A stretch of 64,000 nucleotides of DNA, from positions 62,001 through 126,000 of the forward strand of contig NZ_NWUX01000001.1 of NCBI RefSeq assembly GCF_002374315.1, given 5' to 3'. The notes beneath the pieces are model-generated. The model saw only the letters and a list, made by a program, of their open reading frames with translations, searched no databases and had not been told where the DNA came from. Made by a program: the position numbers and the translations under genes. Shown piece by piece: positions 8,864 to 19,085 of the stretch. How positions within the stretch are numbered: position 1 is the first letter of the stretch; each line of letters starts with the position of its first letter. The stretch comes from Vreelandella nigrificans. GTDB taxonomy: Bacteria; Pseudomonadota; Gammaproteobacteria; Pseudomonadales; Halomonadaceae.

Positions 8864-9185
8864 GATTTTCTCGTTCTCATTAGCGGACAAAGTGAATAAG
8901 TAAGAATAACATCTCGTTGCGCTTTGTTGGTAAAGGTTGGTAAAGCGTTTGCTGGTAAATCGCCTCAAAATCCGAGAGTGCTAGTGTTGCGCATAGTGGC
9001 GACCATCATTGATGCTGCTGTTACTACATAGCTGTTACTACAAGTAGTGTTAGGATACGATGTTCGATAATATTTATAAAACACTGTTTTTTTAACGATG
9101 AATTCCAATTGATTTCAACTGCGTAGTGAGCGTTGGTGGTGTGTACGCGTGCTTCTGCGAGATGACGATGAAGGTCAACCAGCCT
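8864..9185. promoter_or_regulatory. Divergent intergenic region between kdsD and mlaF
   Basis: About 320 nt without a supported gene. It must hold the promoters of two long operons reading in opposite directions. The part near 9050-9095 is AT-rich. A 12-bp direct repeat (GCTGTTACTACA) occurs at 9017-9028 and 9031-9042, and GGTAAA recurs around 8931-8958. No -35/-10 pair could be assigned with confidence. Confidence 0.5.
9017..9042. repeat. Tandem 14-bp-period repeat upstream of mlaF
   Basis: GCTGTTACTACA is present twice with a 14-bp start-to-start distance. It lies between kdsD and mlaF, where a regulator-binding direct repeat could act on either operon. No regulator family could be named from the sequence. 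Confidence 0.55.
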
Positions 9186-10007
9186 ATGACAGATGTTCCC
9201 TTCATAGAAATTGAAGACTTGCACTTCTCTAGGGGAGAGCACGATATTTTTCGCGGTGTCAACATGACGATCCCTCGCGGAAAAGTGACGGCTATTATGG
9301 GGCCCAGTGGCACCGGCAAGACAACACTGCTTAAGCTAATAGGCGGCCAGTTGACGCCAGACCGAGGCAGGGTGCTGATTGATGGGCTGGATGTGCACCG
9401 CTTGTCGCGTAAGGCGCTGTTTGCGCTACGTAAGCGGATGGGCATGCTGTTTCAGAGTGGCGCGCTGTTTTCTGATCTGGATGTGTTTGAAAATGTCGCA
9501 TTTCCGTTGCGAGTTCACACGGACTTGCCGGACGCCATGATTCGAGACTTGGTGTTGTTAAAACTACAGGCTGTGGGGTTGCGCGGTGCCCGTACCCTAA
9601 CGCCAGCTGAGCTTTCCGGGGGGATGGCACGGCGAGTGGCGCTGGCGCGGGCGGTGGCGCTGGATCCTGAGCTAATTCTCTATGATGAGCCGTTTGTAGG
9701 GCAGGATCCCATCTCCATGGGGGTATTGGTACAGCTAATTAAGCGGCTAAATCAGGCGTTATCACTAACCTCTGTGGTGGTCTCCCATGATATTAAAGAG
9801 ACGCTGAGCATTGCAGACCACCTGTATCTGATTGCCGATGGGCAGGTGGTTGCCCACGGTACGCCACAGACGCTTGACGCTAACCAAGACCCTCGGGTGA
9901 GTCAGTTTATTCATGGTGAGCCAGACGGTCCGGTGCCATTTCATTATCCCGCTGAAAGTTTCTACCGCGATATTCTCGGGCACGCTTCGGTAACGAGGGC
10001 AGGATAA
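9186..10007 (+). CDS. mlaF: Phospholipid ABC transporter ATP-binding protein MlaF
   Basis: 273-residue ATPase of the MlaFEDB complex, which moves phospholipids between inner membrane and periplasmic MlaC to keep outer-membrane asymmetry. Walker A GPSGTGKTT, signature LSGGMARRVALARAV, Walker B LILYDEPFVGQDP, switch VVSHDIKET. The start is uncertain: ATGs at 9162, 9168 and 9186 are in frame, and I chose 9186 (MTDVPFIEIEDL) because family similarity begins there. The ATG of mlaE directly follows the stop codon. Confidence 0.94.
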   Translation: MTDVPFIEIEDLHFSRGEHDIFRGVNMTIPRGKVTAIMGPSGTGKTTLLKLIGGQLTPDRGRVLIDGLDVHRLSRKALFALRKRMGMLFQSGALFSDLDVFENVAFPLRVHTDLPDAMIRDLVLLKLQAVGLRGARTLTPAELSGGMARRVALARAVALDPELILYDEPFVGQDPISMGVLVQLIKRLNQALSLTSVVVSHDIKETLSIADHLYLIADGQVVAHGTPQTLDANQDPRVSQFIHGEPDGPVPFHYPAESFYRDILGHASVTRAG

Positions 10008-10811
10008 ATGCAGTCAAAACTCAAGCAAGGCGCCGCTTATATCACTCGCCTAGGTCGCCAGGGGTGCGAGGCTATGGAGGCGCTAGGGCGGGCAGGCGTT
10101 TTTTTAGCACAGTCCGCTGTTGGTATTCCCTCTAAAGAGGGATGGGCCCTGTGGTTAAAACAGCTGCATTTTGTGGGTGTGCTTTCCCTCGCTATCGTAT
10201 TGGTATCTGGCTTATTCATTGGCATGGTGCTGGCGTTACAGGGTTATACCATCTTGGTCGATTTTGGTGCTGAACAGGCCTTAGGCCAGATGGTAGCGCT
10301 CTCTTTGTTACGTGAGTTGGCGCCGGTGGTAGCAGCGTTGCTTTTTGCGGGGCGTGCAGGGTCTGCATTAACAGCTGAAATAGGGCTAATGAAGGCGACA
10401 GAGCAGCTGACCAGTATGGAAATGATTGGCGTTGACCCGTTACGTCGAGTGGTGGCGCCGCGCCTATGGGCGGGGTTTGTAGCGCTGCCTATCCTTACGG
10501 TTGGGTTTAGCGTTGTGGGCATCTGGGGTGGCTATTTAGTCGGGGTTGAGTGGCTTGGGGTTTTTGAGGGCTCTTACTGGGGCAATATGCAGTCCAGTGT
10601 GTCATTTATAAACGACGTTGGTAACGGCATGATTAAAAGCTTGGTATTTGCCGTGGTTGTTACCTGGATCGCGGTATTCCAAGGCTATGACCTTGTGCCT
10701 ACCTCTGAAGGCATTTCACGTGCCACCACACGCACCGTTGTGTATTCCTCGCTAGCCGTTCTGGGGCTTGATTTTGTACTAACCGCCGTCATGTTTGGCG
10801 GCCTTTCATAG
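10008..10811 (+). CDS. mlaE: Phospholipid ABC transporter permease MlaE
   Basis: 267-residue MlaE/YrbE-family permease with about five to six membrane segments. Family segments include [25 protein letters not shown], read here in parts, and [19 protein letters not shown]. It forms the membrane dimer of MlaFEDB. It starts on the base after the mlaF stop, so the two are translationally linked. Confidence 0.95.
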   Translation: MQSKLKQGAAYITRLGRQGCEAMEALGRAGVFLAQSAVGIPSKEGWALWLKQLHFVGVLSLAIVLVSGLFIGMVLALQGYTILVDFGAEQALGQMVALSLLRELAPVVAALLFAGRAGSALTAEIGLMKATEQLTSMEMIGVDPLRRVVAPRLWAGFVALPILTVGFSVVGIWGGYLVGVEWLGVFEGSYWGNMQSSVSFINDVGNGMIKSLVFAVVVTWIAVFQGYDLVPTSEGISRATTRTVVYSSLAVLGLDFVLTAVMFGGLS

Positions 10812-10824
10812 GTGGAGCAGTTTC

Positions 10825-11289
10825 ATGAAACGCACTAAAACTATGGAGTTTGGCGTTGGCCTATTTATGCTGGCGGGTATCTTGGGACTCGTGTTCCTTG
10901 GTATGCGGGTTAGTGGTCTCACACTTTCAACACCGTCTGATACATTTCGGCTTGAGGCTAATTTTTCCAATATAGGTGGTTTAAAACCACGTGCACGAGT
11001 CACGATGGCCGGGGTTACTGTGGGGCGTGTAGAGGCGATAGAGCTGGACACCGAGTGGTATGATGCTCGCGTTATATTAAGCCTAAATAGTGAATTGGAA
11101 GGGCAACTATCTCGAGATACAACAGCTGCTATTCTGACAGCAGGTCTGCTTGGGGAGCAGTATATAGGGCTAAGCGTAGGGGGGGATCCTGATGTGCTGC
11201 ACGACGGAGACATTATACGTGATACCCAGTCTGCCTTGGTATTAGAAGAACTAATCCAGCAATTTGTATCCAATATGGTGAGTAGCTAG
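10825..11289 (+). CDS. mlaD: MCE-domain phospholipid-binding protein MlaD
   Basis: 154-residue inner-membrane-anchored MCE protein that forms the periplasmic hexameric ring of the Mla transporter. One N-terminal membrane anchor (about residues 8-28) is followed by the MCE domain (NIGGLKPRARVTMAGVTVG; GLLGEQYIGLSVGG). The start at 10825 follows a ggtggag Shine-Dalgarno; longer in-frame reading overlaps mlaE. The protein is shorter than E. coli MlaD (183), lacking part of the C-terminal tail. Confidence 0.94.
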   Translation: MKRTKTMEFGVGLFMLAGILGLVFLGMRVSGLTLSTPSDTFRLEANFSNIGGLKPRARVTMAGVTVGRVEAIELDTEWYDARVILSLNSELEGQLSRDTTAAILTAGLLGEQYIGLSVGGDPDVLHDGDIIRDTQSALVLEELIQQFVSNMVSS

Positions 11290-11309
11290 CTAGGCGAGCT
11301 AACGTGGTG

Positions 11310-11426
11310 ATGAGCACAGTGCTGGCGAGAATGGTAGTGGCCAGCGCCTCAAGCATGGCTCGGGATATAGCTCTGATTGATACGGCTCTGATTGATACGG
11401 CTCTGATTGATACGGCTCTGATTTAA
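11310..11426 (+). CDS. Possible 38-codon ORF carrying Ala-Leu-Ile-Asp-Thr repeats
   Basis: Between mlaD and mlaC, an ATG at 11310 (preceded by two in-frame GTGs) opens a frame ending at TAA 11424. Its C-terminal half is three perfect copies of ALIDT plus ALI, because the 15-bp DNA repeat preserves frame. The N-terminal half is MSTVLARMVVASASSMARDI. There is no convincing Shine-Dalgarno. It could be an unannotated small protein, or simply a frame opened by a non-coding tandem repeat. I do not recognise it. Confidence 0.2.
   Translation: MSTVLARMVVASASSMARDIALIDTALIDTALIDTALI
11370..11423. repeat. 15-bp perfect tandem repeat, 3.6 copies
   Basis: The unit GCTCTGATTGATACG occurs exactly at 11370-11384, 11385-11399 and 11400-11414, with a partial copy at 11415-11423. 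It lies in the 163-nt gap between mlaD and mlaC, about 30 nt before the mlaC start. Perfect identity suggests recent expansion by strand slippage. Confidence 0.97.
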
Positions 11427-11452
11427 GTACTCAGAACGATGAGGTAAAGATT

Positions 11453-12115
11453 ATGCAGAAGTTACATAAAATGCCGGCCCGCTGGCTGTATGCGTTAGTG
11501 ATGGCAGTCACCATGGGAGTGATGTCACTCACTGCTCAGGCTCAGAGTCAGACTCCTGAGGCGCTAGTGCGTGAAAATGTCAGCTCTTTCATGGCACAGC
11601 TTAAAGGGAGAGAGGATTACTATGCTCAAAACCTTGATGAGCTGAAAGTATTGGTTAACGAGAATCTTGAGGAAGTGGCGGACTTTCGTTATATAGGCGC
11701 CAGCGTAATGGGCAGCTATTTCCGTAATGCGACGCCTGAGCAGCGTAGCCGATTTGCCAATGTGTTTCGGCAAACGCTCATTGATACCTACACCCGTGGG
11801 CTAGTGACCTTCGATTATGATGAGCTGCGTGTGTTGGATAACCAGCGCGGACAGCGTCACGAGGATCAGGCCAGTGTCGATATGGAAGTTGTCGCGAATA
11901 ACGGCCAGGTTTACCCTGTGAGCTACAGCCTTAGGCTCTCCGATGGTGAGTGGCGCGTGGTGAATGTGATTGTTAATGGCATTAACCTGGGTTTAACGTT
12001 CCGCAACCAGTTTGATCAGGCCATGAGGGAAAATAACCGCGACTACGATGCGGTGATCCGTGGTTGGTCCCCTGAGATTGGCGTTGAAGAATTGGAGCAG
12101 GGGGGCGATGCGTGA
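11453..12115 (+). CDS. mlaC: Periplasmic phospholipid shuttle MlaC
   Basis: 220-residue Tol-Tol-Ttg2-family periplasmic protein that carries phospholipid between MlaA-porin and MlaFEDB. The N-terminal signal peptide covers about residues 1-31 (WLYALVMAVTMGVMSLTAQAQ). The mature domain has the MlaC pattern (MGSYFRNATPEQRSRFANVF, GEWRVVNVIVNGINLGLTFR). A gaggtaaag Shine-Dalgarno precedes the ATG. Its stop overlaps the mlaB GTG start. Confidence 0.95.
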   Translation: MQKLHKMPARWLYALVMAVTMGVMSLTAQAQSQTPEALVRENVSSFMAQLKGREDYYAQNLDELKVLVNENLEEVADFRYIGASVMGSYFRNATPEQRSRFANVFRQTLIDTYTRGLVTFDYDELRVLDNQRGQRHEDQASVDMEVVANNGQVYPVSYSLRLSDGEWRVVNVIVNGINLGLTFRNQFDQAMRENNRDYDAVIRGWSPEIGVEELEQGGDA

Positions 12116-12444
12116 CGCTGCTGTTGTCACGTCCCAGTGTTTCGCTTGATGCGCAGGGGCATACGCTAAAAGTAAGTGGAGATGTAGATGTAAACGCAGC
12201 GGCCGAGTTGGCCGCTGTGGGCATGAAATGGCTAAAAGGCAGTGGCTTGAATGAAGCGGCATTCGATTTTTCAGGCGTTGCCGTGGCTAGTAGTGTTGCT
12301 ATAAGCGTCCTCTTTGAGTGGATGCGTACCTGTAATAGCCAGCAAATCGCCATAGAATCCATTCTGCTATCGGCACCGCTAAATCGGCTCGCTTCCTTGG
12401 CTGAGCTGGATGAGCTAATTGCGCACCCAGGTGAGGTGTTCTAA
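12112..12444 (+). CDS. mlaB: STAS-domain protein MlaB
   Basis: 110-residue STAS-fold protein that binds MlaF and stabilises the MlaFEDB complex. The GTG start overlaps the mlaC stop (GTGA), arguing for coupling. The central FDFSGVAVASSVAISVLFEWMR matches the STAS strand-helix that carries the conserved Ser/Thr in related proteins. Identity is supported mainly by its position as the last mla gene and by length. Confidence 0.9.
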   Translation: MTLLLSRPSVSLDAQGHTLKVSGDVDVNAAAELAAVGMKWLKGSGLNEAAFDFSGVAVASSVAISVLFEWMRTCNSQQIAIESILLSAPLNRLASLAELDELIAHPGEVF

Positions 12445-12538
12445 GCGTGTAGACCAACATCGCCAAGCGTGCTGCTTTTCTTTATCATGTTCGCCTATTT
12501 TCAATTATCCAAATGGCCCCCAAGGAGTTTCCTGTCTC

Positions 12539-14064
<1,526 letters not shown>

Positions 14065-14092
14065 GCCATGCTATTAACCATTGGCCGATACA

Positions 14093-14746
14093 ATGAGTAA
14101 GCAACTGATTTTAGCCCTCTCCAAAGGGCGTATTTTGGATGAAACATTACCGCTTTTGGCGGATGCAGGTATTACCCCCGTAGAGGATTTGAGCAAAAGC
14201 CGTAAGTTGTTGTTCGATACTAACCTGCCTGATGTAAAGCTAGTGATAATCCGCGCGACCGATGTGCCTACCTATGTTCAATTAGGTGCAGCGGACTTGG
14301 GGGTTGCGGGTAAGGATGTGCTGCTTGAGCATGGCGCAGAAGGGCTGTATGAGCCTTTAGACCTTGAAATTGCTCGCTGTAAGCTGATGACCGCAGGTGT
14401 GACAGGGCTGCTTCCTGCTCATGCTCGCCGTCGGGTTGCTACCAAGTTCGTTAACGTGGCGCGTCGCTATTACGCGGAACAGGGCATACAGGCGGAAGTC
14501 ATCAAGCTTTACGGTGCGATGGAATTGGCCCCGCTAATGAATCTGGCTGATGAAATTGTTGATATCGTTGATACGGGGAATACCCTGCGTGCTAACGGCA
14601 TGGAACCCCGTGAGCTGATCGCTCATATCAGCACGCGTCTAGTGGTGAATAAAGCGGCCATGACCATGAAACATGACCGTATTAAGCCATTGCTGGCCCG
14701 TTTGGATAGTGCCGTTAAGCAGCGTCAGACACAGCCGACTGAATGA
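14093..14746 (+). CDS. hisG: ATP phosphoribosyltransferase HisG (short form)
   Basis: 217-residue catalytic subunit for the first step of histidine synthesis (ATP + PRPP). The length corresponds to the short HisG form, which lacks the C-terminal regulatory domain and needs the HisZ subunit; hisZ is not in the window. Motifs include [15 protein letters not shown] and [17 protein letters not shown] (PRPP-binding loop). It is followed 13 nt later by hisD. Confidence 0.96.
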   Translation: MSKQLILALSKGRILDETLPLLADAGITPVEDLSKSRKLLFDTNLPDVKLVIIRATDVPTYVQLGAADLGVAGKDVLLEHGAEGLYEPLDLEIARCKLMTAGVTGLLPAHARRRVATKFVNVARRYYAEQGIQAEVIKLYGAMELAPLMNLADEIVDIVDTGNTLRANGMEPRELIAHISTRLVVNKAAMTMKHDRIKPLLARLDSAVKQRQTQPTE

Positions 14747-14759
14747 TACGAGGTTTGCC

Positions 14760-16079
14760 ATGAGCGATAAGTCCATAGCCACGATAGCTAGACTCTCAAC
14801 GGCGGATGCGGCGTTTCATCAGCGCCTTGATGCGTTGTTGGACTGGGAAGGCGTGTCTGATAAATCAGTGCAGGCGCGGGTCGATGACATACTTGCCGAT
14901 GTCAAACAGCGTGGTGATGCTGCTGTTATTGAGGCGACGAATCGCTTTGATCGTATGGACGTTACCCATATGGATCAGTTGCGCCTTTCTGCTCAGCAAC
15001 TTCAGGCGGCATTTGATGGTCTTCCTGATCATCAGCGAGAAGCGTTAGCTGTTGCTTCTGAACGTATCAAGCATTACCACGAGCGCCAAAAGCCCAGCTC
15101 CTGGCAGTATGAGGAGGCTGATGGCACGGTTCTAGGCCAAAAGGTGACCCCCCTTGACCGTGCTGGTATTTATGTGCCTGGTGGAAAGGCAGCTTACCCT
15201 TCATCGGTGTTGATGAATGCGATTCCTGCTCATGTTGCTGGAGTGCGTGAAATCGTTATGGTGGTGCCTACGCCGGACGGGGTGGTCAATAACCTTGTGC
15301 TGGCGGCGGCCCATTTGGCGGGTGTCGACCATGTGTTTACCATTGGCGGTGCCCAGGCGATAGCTGCGCTTGCTTATGGTACTCAAAGTGTGCCGCGCGT
15401 TGATAAAATAGTAGGCCCTGGCAATATTTATGTAGCAACAGCAAAGCGGGCGGTATTTGGTCAAGTCGGTATCGATATGATTGCTGGGCCATCAGAAATT
15501 ATGGTGGTTTCTGATGGTAAGACCGATCCGGACTGGTTGGCAATGGATCTGTTTTCCCAAGCGGAGCATGATGAAGATGCTCAGGCAATCTTGGTTAGTT
15601 GGGATGCTGAACACCTTGATGCCGTTGAGTCTGCTATTGATCGGTTACTGCCGACACTTGAGCGTGAAGCGATTGCCCACGCTTCGCTTAGTCGCCGTGG
15701 GGCGCTGATCCTTTGTAAGGATCAGGCTGAGGCAATTGAGCTGGTTAACCGGGTTGCTCCTGAGCATCTTGAGCTGTCGGTGGCGACGCCGGAGACATGG
15801 CTTGATGAGATCCGCCATGCTGGCGCTATCTTTATGGGGCGCCATACCTCGGAGGCGCTGGGCGACTACTGTGCAGGCCCTAACCACGTACTGCCTACCT
15901 CAGGCACTGCACGGTTTTCATCGCCGCTGGGAGTGTATGATTTTCAAAAGCGCTCTTCGATCATTCACTGCTCAGCAGAAGGGGCATCTGAACTGGGTAA
16001 AGTCGCTTCAGTGCTGGCGAGAGGCGAATCGCTGACTGCTCATGCGCGGTCAGCAGAGTATCGGATAAATCCCGAATAG
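14760..16079 (+). CDS. hisD: Histidinol dehydrogenase HisD
   Basis: 439-residue zinc enzyme that oxidises histidinol to histidine in two NAD-dependent steps. Recognisable segments: [54 protein letters not shown] (metal and catalytic region), and [19 protein letters not shown]. The start at 14760 is preferred over an upstream in-frame reading that lies inside hisG. In Pseudomonas hisC follows; here the next gene is a convergent degS. Confidence 0.97.
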   Translation: MSDKSIATIARLSTADAAFHQRLDALLDWEGVSDKSVQARVDDILADVKQRGDAAVIEATNRFDRMDVTHMDQLRLSAQQLQAAFDGLPDHQREALAVASERIKHYHERQKPSSWQYEEADGTVLGQKVTPLDRAGIYVPGGKAAYPSSVLMNAIPAHVAGVREIVMVVPTPDGVVNNLVLAAAHLAGVDHVFTIGGAQAIAALAYGTQSVPRVDKIVGPGNIYVATAKRAVFGQVGIDMIAGPSEIMVVSDGKTDPDWLAMDLFSQAEHDEDAQAILVSWDAEHLDAVESAIDRLLPTLEREAIAHASLSRRGALILCKDQAEAIELVNRVAPEHLELSVATPETWLDEIRHAGAIFMGRHTSEALGDYCAGPNHVLPTSGTARFSSPLGVYDFQKRSSIIHCSAEGASELGKVASVLARGESLTAHARSAEYRINPE

Positions 16080-16126
16080 TGATGTGTATGAGTTGTCCTA
16101 GTGACTGCTGAACAACCGTTGTAATG

Positions 16127-16159
16127 GCGTCAGAGTGGGCTCAAGAGCCGCTCTGACGC
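16127..16159. terminator. Inverted repeat at the hisD/degS convergent junction
   Basis: A 9-bp perfect outer stem (16127-16135 with 16151-16159) and an inner 5-bp stem (GGCTC/GAGCC) form a long hairpin overlapping the degS 3' end. Neither strand shows a T-run after it, so it is not a canonical intrinsic terminator, but it could end or stabilise both converging transcripts. Confidence 0.5.
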
Positions 16160-17385
16160 TCGCTTAATGTTGCGCTATCAGGCACTGGCCGTTCGCCCAC
16201 CTCTAGCGTCATTTCCATACGCTCCCCGCTACGCACAATGGTCAGTGGTAACGAAGTCCCTGGTGGAATTGAGGCGATTTCACTCATGGTTGCACGTGCA
16301 TCCAAAATTGCTTGCCCATCGATTGACAGTAATACGTCGCCAGGCTGTAAGCCTGCCTCGTCGGCCGGCCCTTCACTGACGACCCCAGCCACTATGACTC
16401 CCTGGGGGGTACGCAAACCAAAGGATGCCGCAAGCTCGCGTGAAAGAGCCTGAGCTTCAATGCCCAGCCAGCCACGAATAACCCTTCCTTGAGTAACTAG
16501 CTCGTTAAGAATGCTATGGGCAAGATTGGCAGGAATTGCAAAGCCTATACCCTGAGATCCTCCGGAGCGTGAAAATATAGCGGTATTAATGCCTACTAAT
16601 GCGCCATCGGGGTTCACTAGTGCGCCCCCAGAATTGCCAGGATTGATAGCGGCGTCTGTTTGAATAAAGTCCTCATAAGCATTAAGTCCTAGATGGCTGC
16701 GGCCGGTGGCACTAATAATCCCCATGGTGACGGTTTGCCCGACGCCAAAGGGGTTGCCGATGGCTAATGCAACATCACCTACAGCTACATCTTCAGAGTT
16801 GGTTAGCTCAATAACGGGTAGGTTGTCTAGGTTAATACGCAGTACGGCGAGGTCGCTTTCTGGGTCGGTGCCGACGACTTCAGCAAGAGTTTCTCGGCCG
16901 TCACGTAGGGCAACTTGTATCTGGTCTGCGCCACTGATGACGTGATGGTTGGTTAATACGTAGCCGTCCTGGCTTACGATAACGCCAGAGCCGAGGCTGG
17001 AGAGCATACGTTGATGAGTAGTGGCATCATCACCGCTGAAAAATTGCTGAAAGAACGGGTCTGACATTAATGGGTGCTGGTCACGCGCAACAATACGCGA
17101 TGAATATATGTTAACCACTGCTGGTGCGGCTTGGTTAACGGCGCTTGAGTAGCTTGTTGGCCCTTGGTTGCGAGATAGCGGCGCGGCCTGACGAATCTCG
17201 GGGGGAGGCCGGTTTGTCAGTAGCTCATTACTGGTGGTTACCAGTGATGGAGAGGTTTCGGCCCCAGGCGGGGTCTGCTGTTGAAAAGGGTTGGGCAGTT
17301 TTTCTGGAAAGGCGAGAAGTGCCAGGGCAGCAATTAATAGCCCGGTTAAAATTGGCCATAAATAAGGCAGCACAAAACGATGCAT
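16141..17385 (-). CDS. degS: DegS/AlgW-type site-1 serine protease (HtrA family)
   Basis: 414-residue S1C protease with an N-terminal membrane anchor (about residues 7-25), a Pro/Gln-rich linker, the trypsin-like domain and one PDZ domain. The catalytic triad is visible: His148 (TNHHVI), Asp178 (DPESDLAVL), Ser252 (NPGNSGGAL). The single PDZ begins about residue 305 (GWLGIEAQ). Family role: PDZ senses unfolded outer-membrane protein C-termini and the protease then cleaves the RseA/MucA anti-sigma factor. Pseudomonas AlgW sits at the same place. It is longer than E. coli DegS (355) because the anchor-protease linker is extended. Confidence 0.92.
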   Translation of the reverse strand: MHRFVLPYLWPILTGLLIAALALLAFPEKLPNPFQQQTPPGAETSPSLVTTSNELLTNRPPPEIRQAAPLSRNQGPTSYSSAVNQAAPAVVNIYSSRIVARDQHPLMSDPFFQQFFSGDDATTHQRMLSSLGSGVIVSQDGYVLTNHHVISGADQIQVALRDGRETLAEVVGTDPESDLAVLRINLDNLPVIELTNSEDVAVGDVALAIGNPFGVGQTVTMGIISATGRSHLGLNAYEDFIQTDAAINPGNSGGALVNPDGALVGINTAIFSRSGGSQGIGFAIPANLAHSILNELVTQGRVIRGWLGIEAQALSRELAASFGLRTPQGVIVAGVVSEGPADEAGLQPGDVLLSIDGQAILDARATMSEIASIPPGTSLPLTIVRSGERMEMTLEVGERPVPDSATLSERQSGS

Positions 17386-17523
17386 GCGTAAATTCCTCAG
17401 CGGGTGGCGGTCTCAACAGTCGCGAGGTTCGCGCAAGCGCGAAGCGAGCTTTACAATGCTCTTATGGTAACACTTTATCGCTTCGTGCCTTAGGGTCGCT
17501 AATAAAACAGTTAAGGAATCAGA

Positions 17524-18285
17524 GTGATTTGTCGAGATCAAATAGTCGCCGCATGCGACCATCAACTGCGCGTTTCGCAATTTAAAGATTTTACCGTTAA
17601 TGGCCTCCAGGTTCAGGGGCGAGACACGGTCAGGCGCGTTATGTCTGGTGTTACGGCGTGCCAGTCGCTTCTCGATGAGGCTGTGGCTTGGGAAGCGGAT
17701 TTATTGCTGGTGCACCATGGCTACTTCTGGAAGAACGAGCCGGTCGCCATTACTGGTATGAAGTATAGGCGCATTAAAACGCTGTTAGATAACGAGATTA
17801 ATCTATTGGCATACCATCTGCCTCTCGATGCTCATGCTGAGCTGGGTAATAACGCCGAGTTGGCTAGGCGCTTAGGCTGGAAAGTAGAGGGTTGCCTTGA
17901 TGGCGAGTTGGGTGAGGGCTTGTTGTGGTCGGGACGGTTGAGTGAGCCGCAGTCTATTGATGTGTTGGCCCAGCAAATGGCTGCAGTGCTCCAGCGTACA
18001 CCTCTTGTTGTGGAGGCTCCTAGTGTCGGCATGGTAGACCGAATCGCATGGTGTACAGGGGGCGCGCAGGACATGATCACGGCGGCTTTTGAGGCAGGGG
18101 CGCAGGCATTCGTGTCGGGTGAAATATCCGAGCGCACTACCCATTTGGCCCGAGAAATGGGAATTCACTATATCGCCGCTGGCCACCATGCAACTGAGCG
18201 CTACGGCGTGCAGGCATTAGGCGAGTGGTTGGCGAGTGAGTATGGAGTCGAGCACCGCTTTGTGGATATTGATAACCCTGCATAA
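17524..18285 (+). CDS. Nif3-like dinuclear metal-centre protein (YbgI family)
   Basis: 253-residue member of the Nif3/YbgI/DUF34 family, which folds into a toroidal hexamer with a dinuclear metal site. Metal-binding motifs include LLVHHGYFW and the C-terminal AAGHHATERYGV; HLPLDAH and the FVSGEISERTTH segment are also typical. The GTG start at 17524 follows an aaggaat Shine-Dalgarno. The cellular role is unsettled (GTP cyclohydrolase-like and metal-insertion roles have been proposed). Divergent from degS. Confidence 0.9.
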   Translation: MICRDQIVAACDHQLRVSQFKDFTVNGLQVQGRDTVRRVMSGVTACQSLLDEAVAWEADLLLVHHGYFWKNEPVAITGMKYRRIKTLLDNEINLLAYHLPLDAHAELGNNAELARRLGWKVEGCLDGELGEGLLWSGRLSEPQSIDVLAQQMAAVLQRTPLVVEAPSVGMVDRIAWCTGGAQDMITAAFEAGAQAFVSGEISERTTHLAREMGIHYIAAGHHATERYGVQALGEWLASEYGVEHRFVDIDNPA

Positions 18286-18351
18286 CGCTTTATGGCTCAT
18301 GTTTCATAACCTGTTTTAGCGAGGCGCTTTTTAGCGGGCTTGGTTCTTTAG

Positions 18352-18381
18352 GTGGCGGCATCACTGCATTGATGCCGCCAC
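18352..18381. terminator. Strong inverted repeat at the nif3/zapG convergent junction
   Basis: A perfect 12-bp stem (18352-18363 with 18370-18381) and 6-nt loop lies between the two converging genes. It lacks a T-run on either strand. It probably acts as a transcript-end or 3' stability element. Confidence 0.55.
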
Positions 18382-18426
18382 TGTGGGGCGTGAAATTAAT
18401 TATAGCAGTGGATTAACGTGGTTTTC

Positions 18427-18870
18427 TTAATAGCGGGGTGGCTGTGAGGTTGCGGTCTCTTGCTCTTTGGTGCTCTCTTTTAGGCCGAAGTCTTCAGAAA
18501 GTGTGCCGCTTTTGCCGTCCGCATAGTCTCTAGGTGTGTCGAGCGTCTCATCAGTATCAGTAAGGCTCATTGATGGCGCGCCTGTGGTGGCGGGTTTGCT
18601 CAGCTTCCATTGAGCCGCGCCGTCGTCAAGTTGCTGCTCTAGTAGATCAGCTTCTATGCGAATGTTTTCAAGACGCTGGCGGACATCCGAGCTGATACTG
18701 CCCATGGCTTTTTTAAGTTCGGCGATAGAGTGCTCACGCTCTAATAGTGCTTGCCGAAGGGCGGCGCTTTCCCGCTGGCCTTTGCTGAGCAGGCGGTAGC
18801 ACGCCAAGCCAGCAACAAAGCCGATGATAATGCCAATAATTGCGAAGGTGAATGGCGAGCTTGCTTCCAC
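18427..18870 (-). CDS. zapG: ZapG/YhcB-like inner-membrane protein (DUF1043)
   Basis: 147-residue protein with one N-terminal membrane segment (about residues 5-25, FTFAIIGIIIGFVAGLACY). A coiled-coil-prone region follows (about 30-80, LRQALLEREHSIAELKKAM), then a disordered Ser/Thr/Asp-rich tail. This is the YhcB/ZapG layout; the family is tied to cell division and envelope synthesis. A GTG start at 18870 is chosen because agggaga lies at the right distance; the upstream in-frame extension is not family-like. It is divergent from zapE, the usual arrangement. Confidence 0.88.
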   Translation of the reverse strand: MEASSPFTFAIIGIIIGFVAGLACYRLLSKGQRESAALRQALLEREHSIAELKKAMGSISSDVRQRLENIRIEADLLEQQLDDGAAQWKLSKPATTGAPSMSLTDTDETLDTPRDYADGKSGTLSEDFGLKESTKEQETATSQPPRY

Positions 18871-19085
18871 GGTGTTCTCCCTGAAACTTGAGGCGCTCCG
18901 ACTGGGCTGTTGCCTATAGTGCGCCAACGAAACAAAGCCCATTATAGGCGTCTGCGGGCCGGTTAGGTCAATCTGCTCATGCGCTTAGCTACTGAGAAGC
19001 GTATAATTAGCCTCTTTTCGTGAGGCGGACCATGTGGTTATTGCAGGCTACATGGGCTGTGTTTAACGCTGAGGGAGGCAATTAG

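Noticed and set aside
16127..16159. REP/BIME-type extragenic palindrome family
   Set aside because: The junction hairpins at 16127, 18352 and 58340 do not share a common sequence, so they are not one dispersed repeat family.
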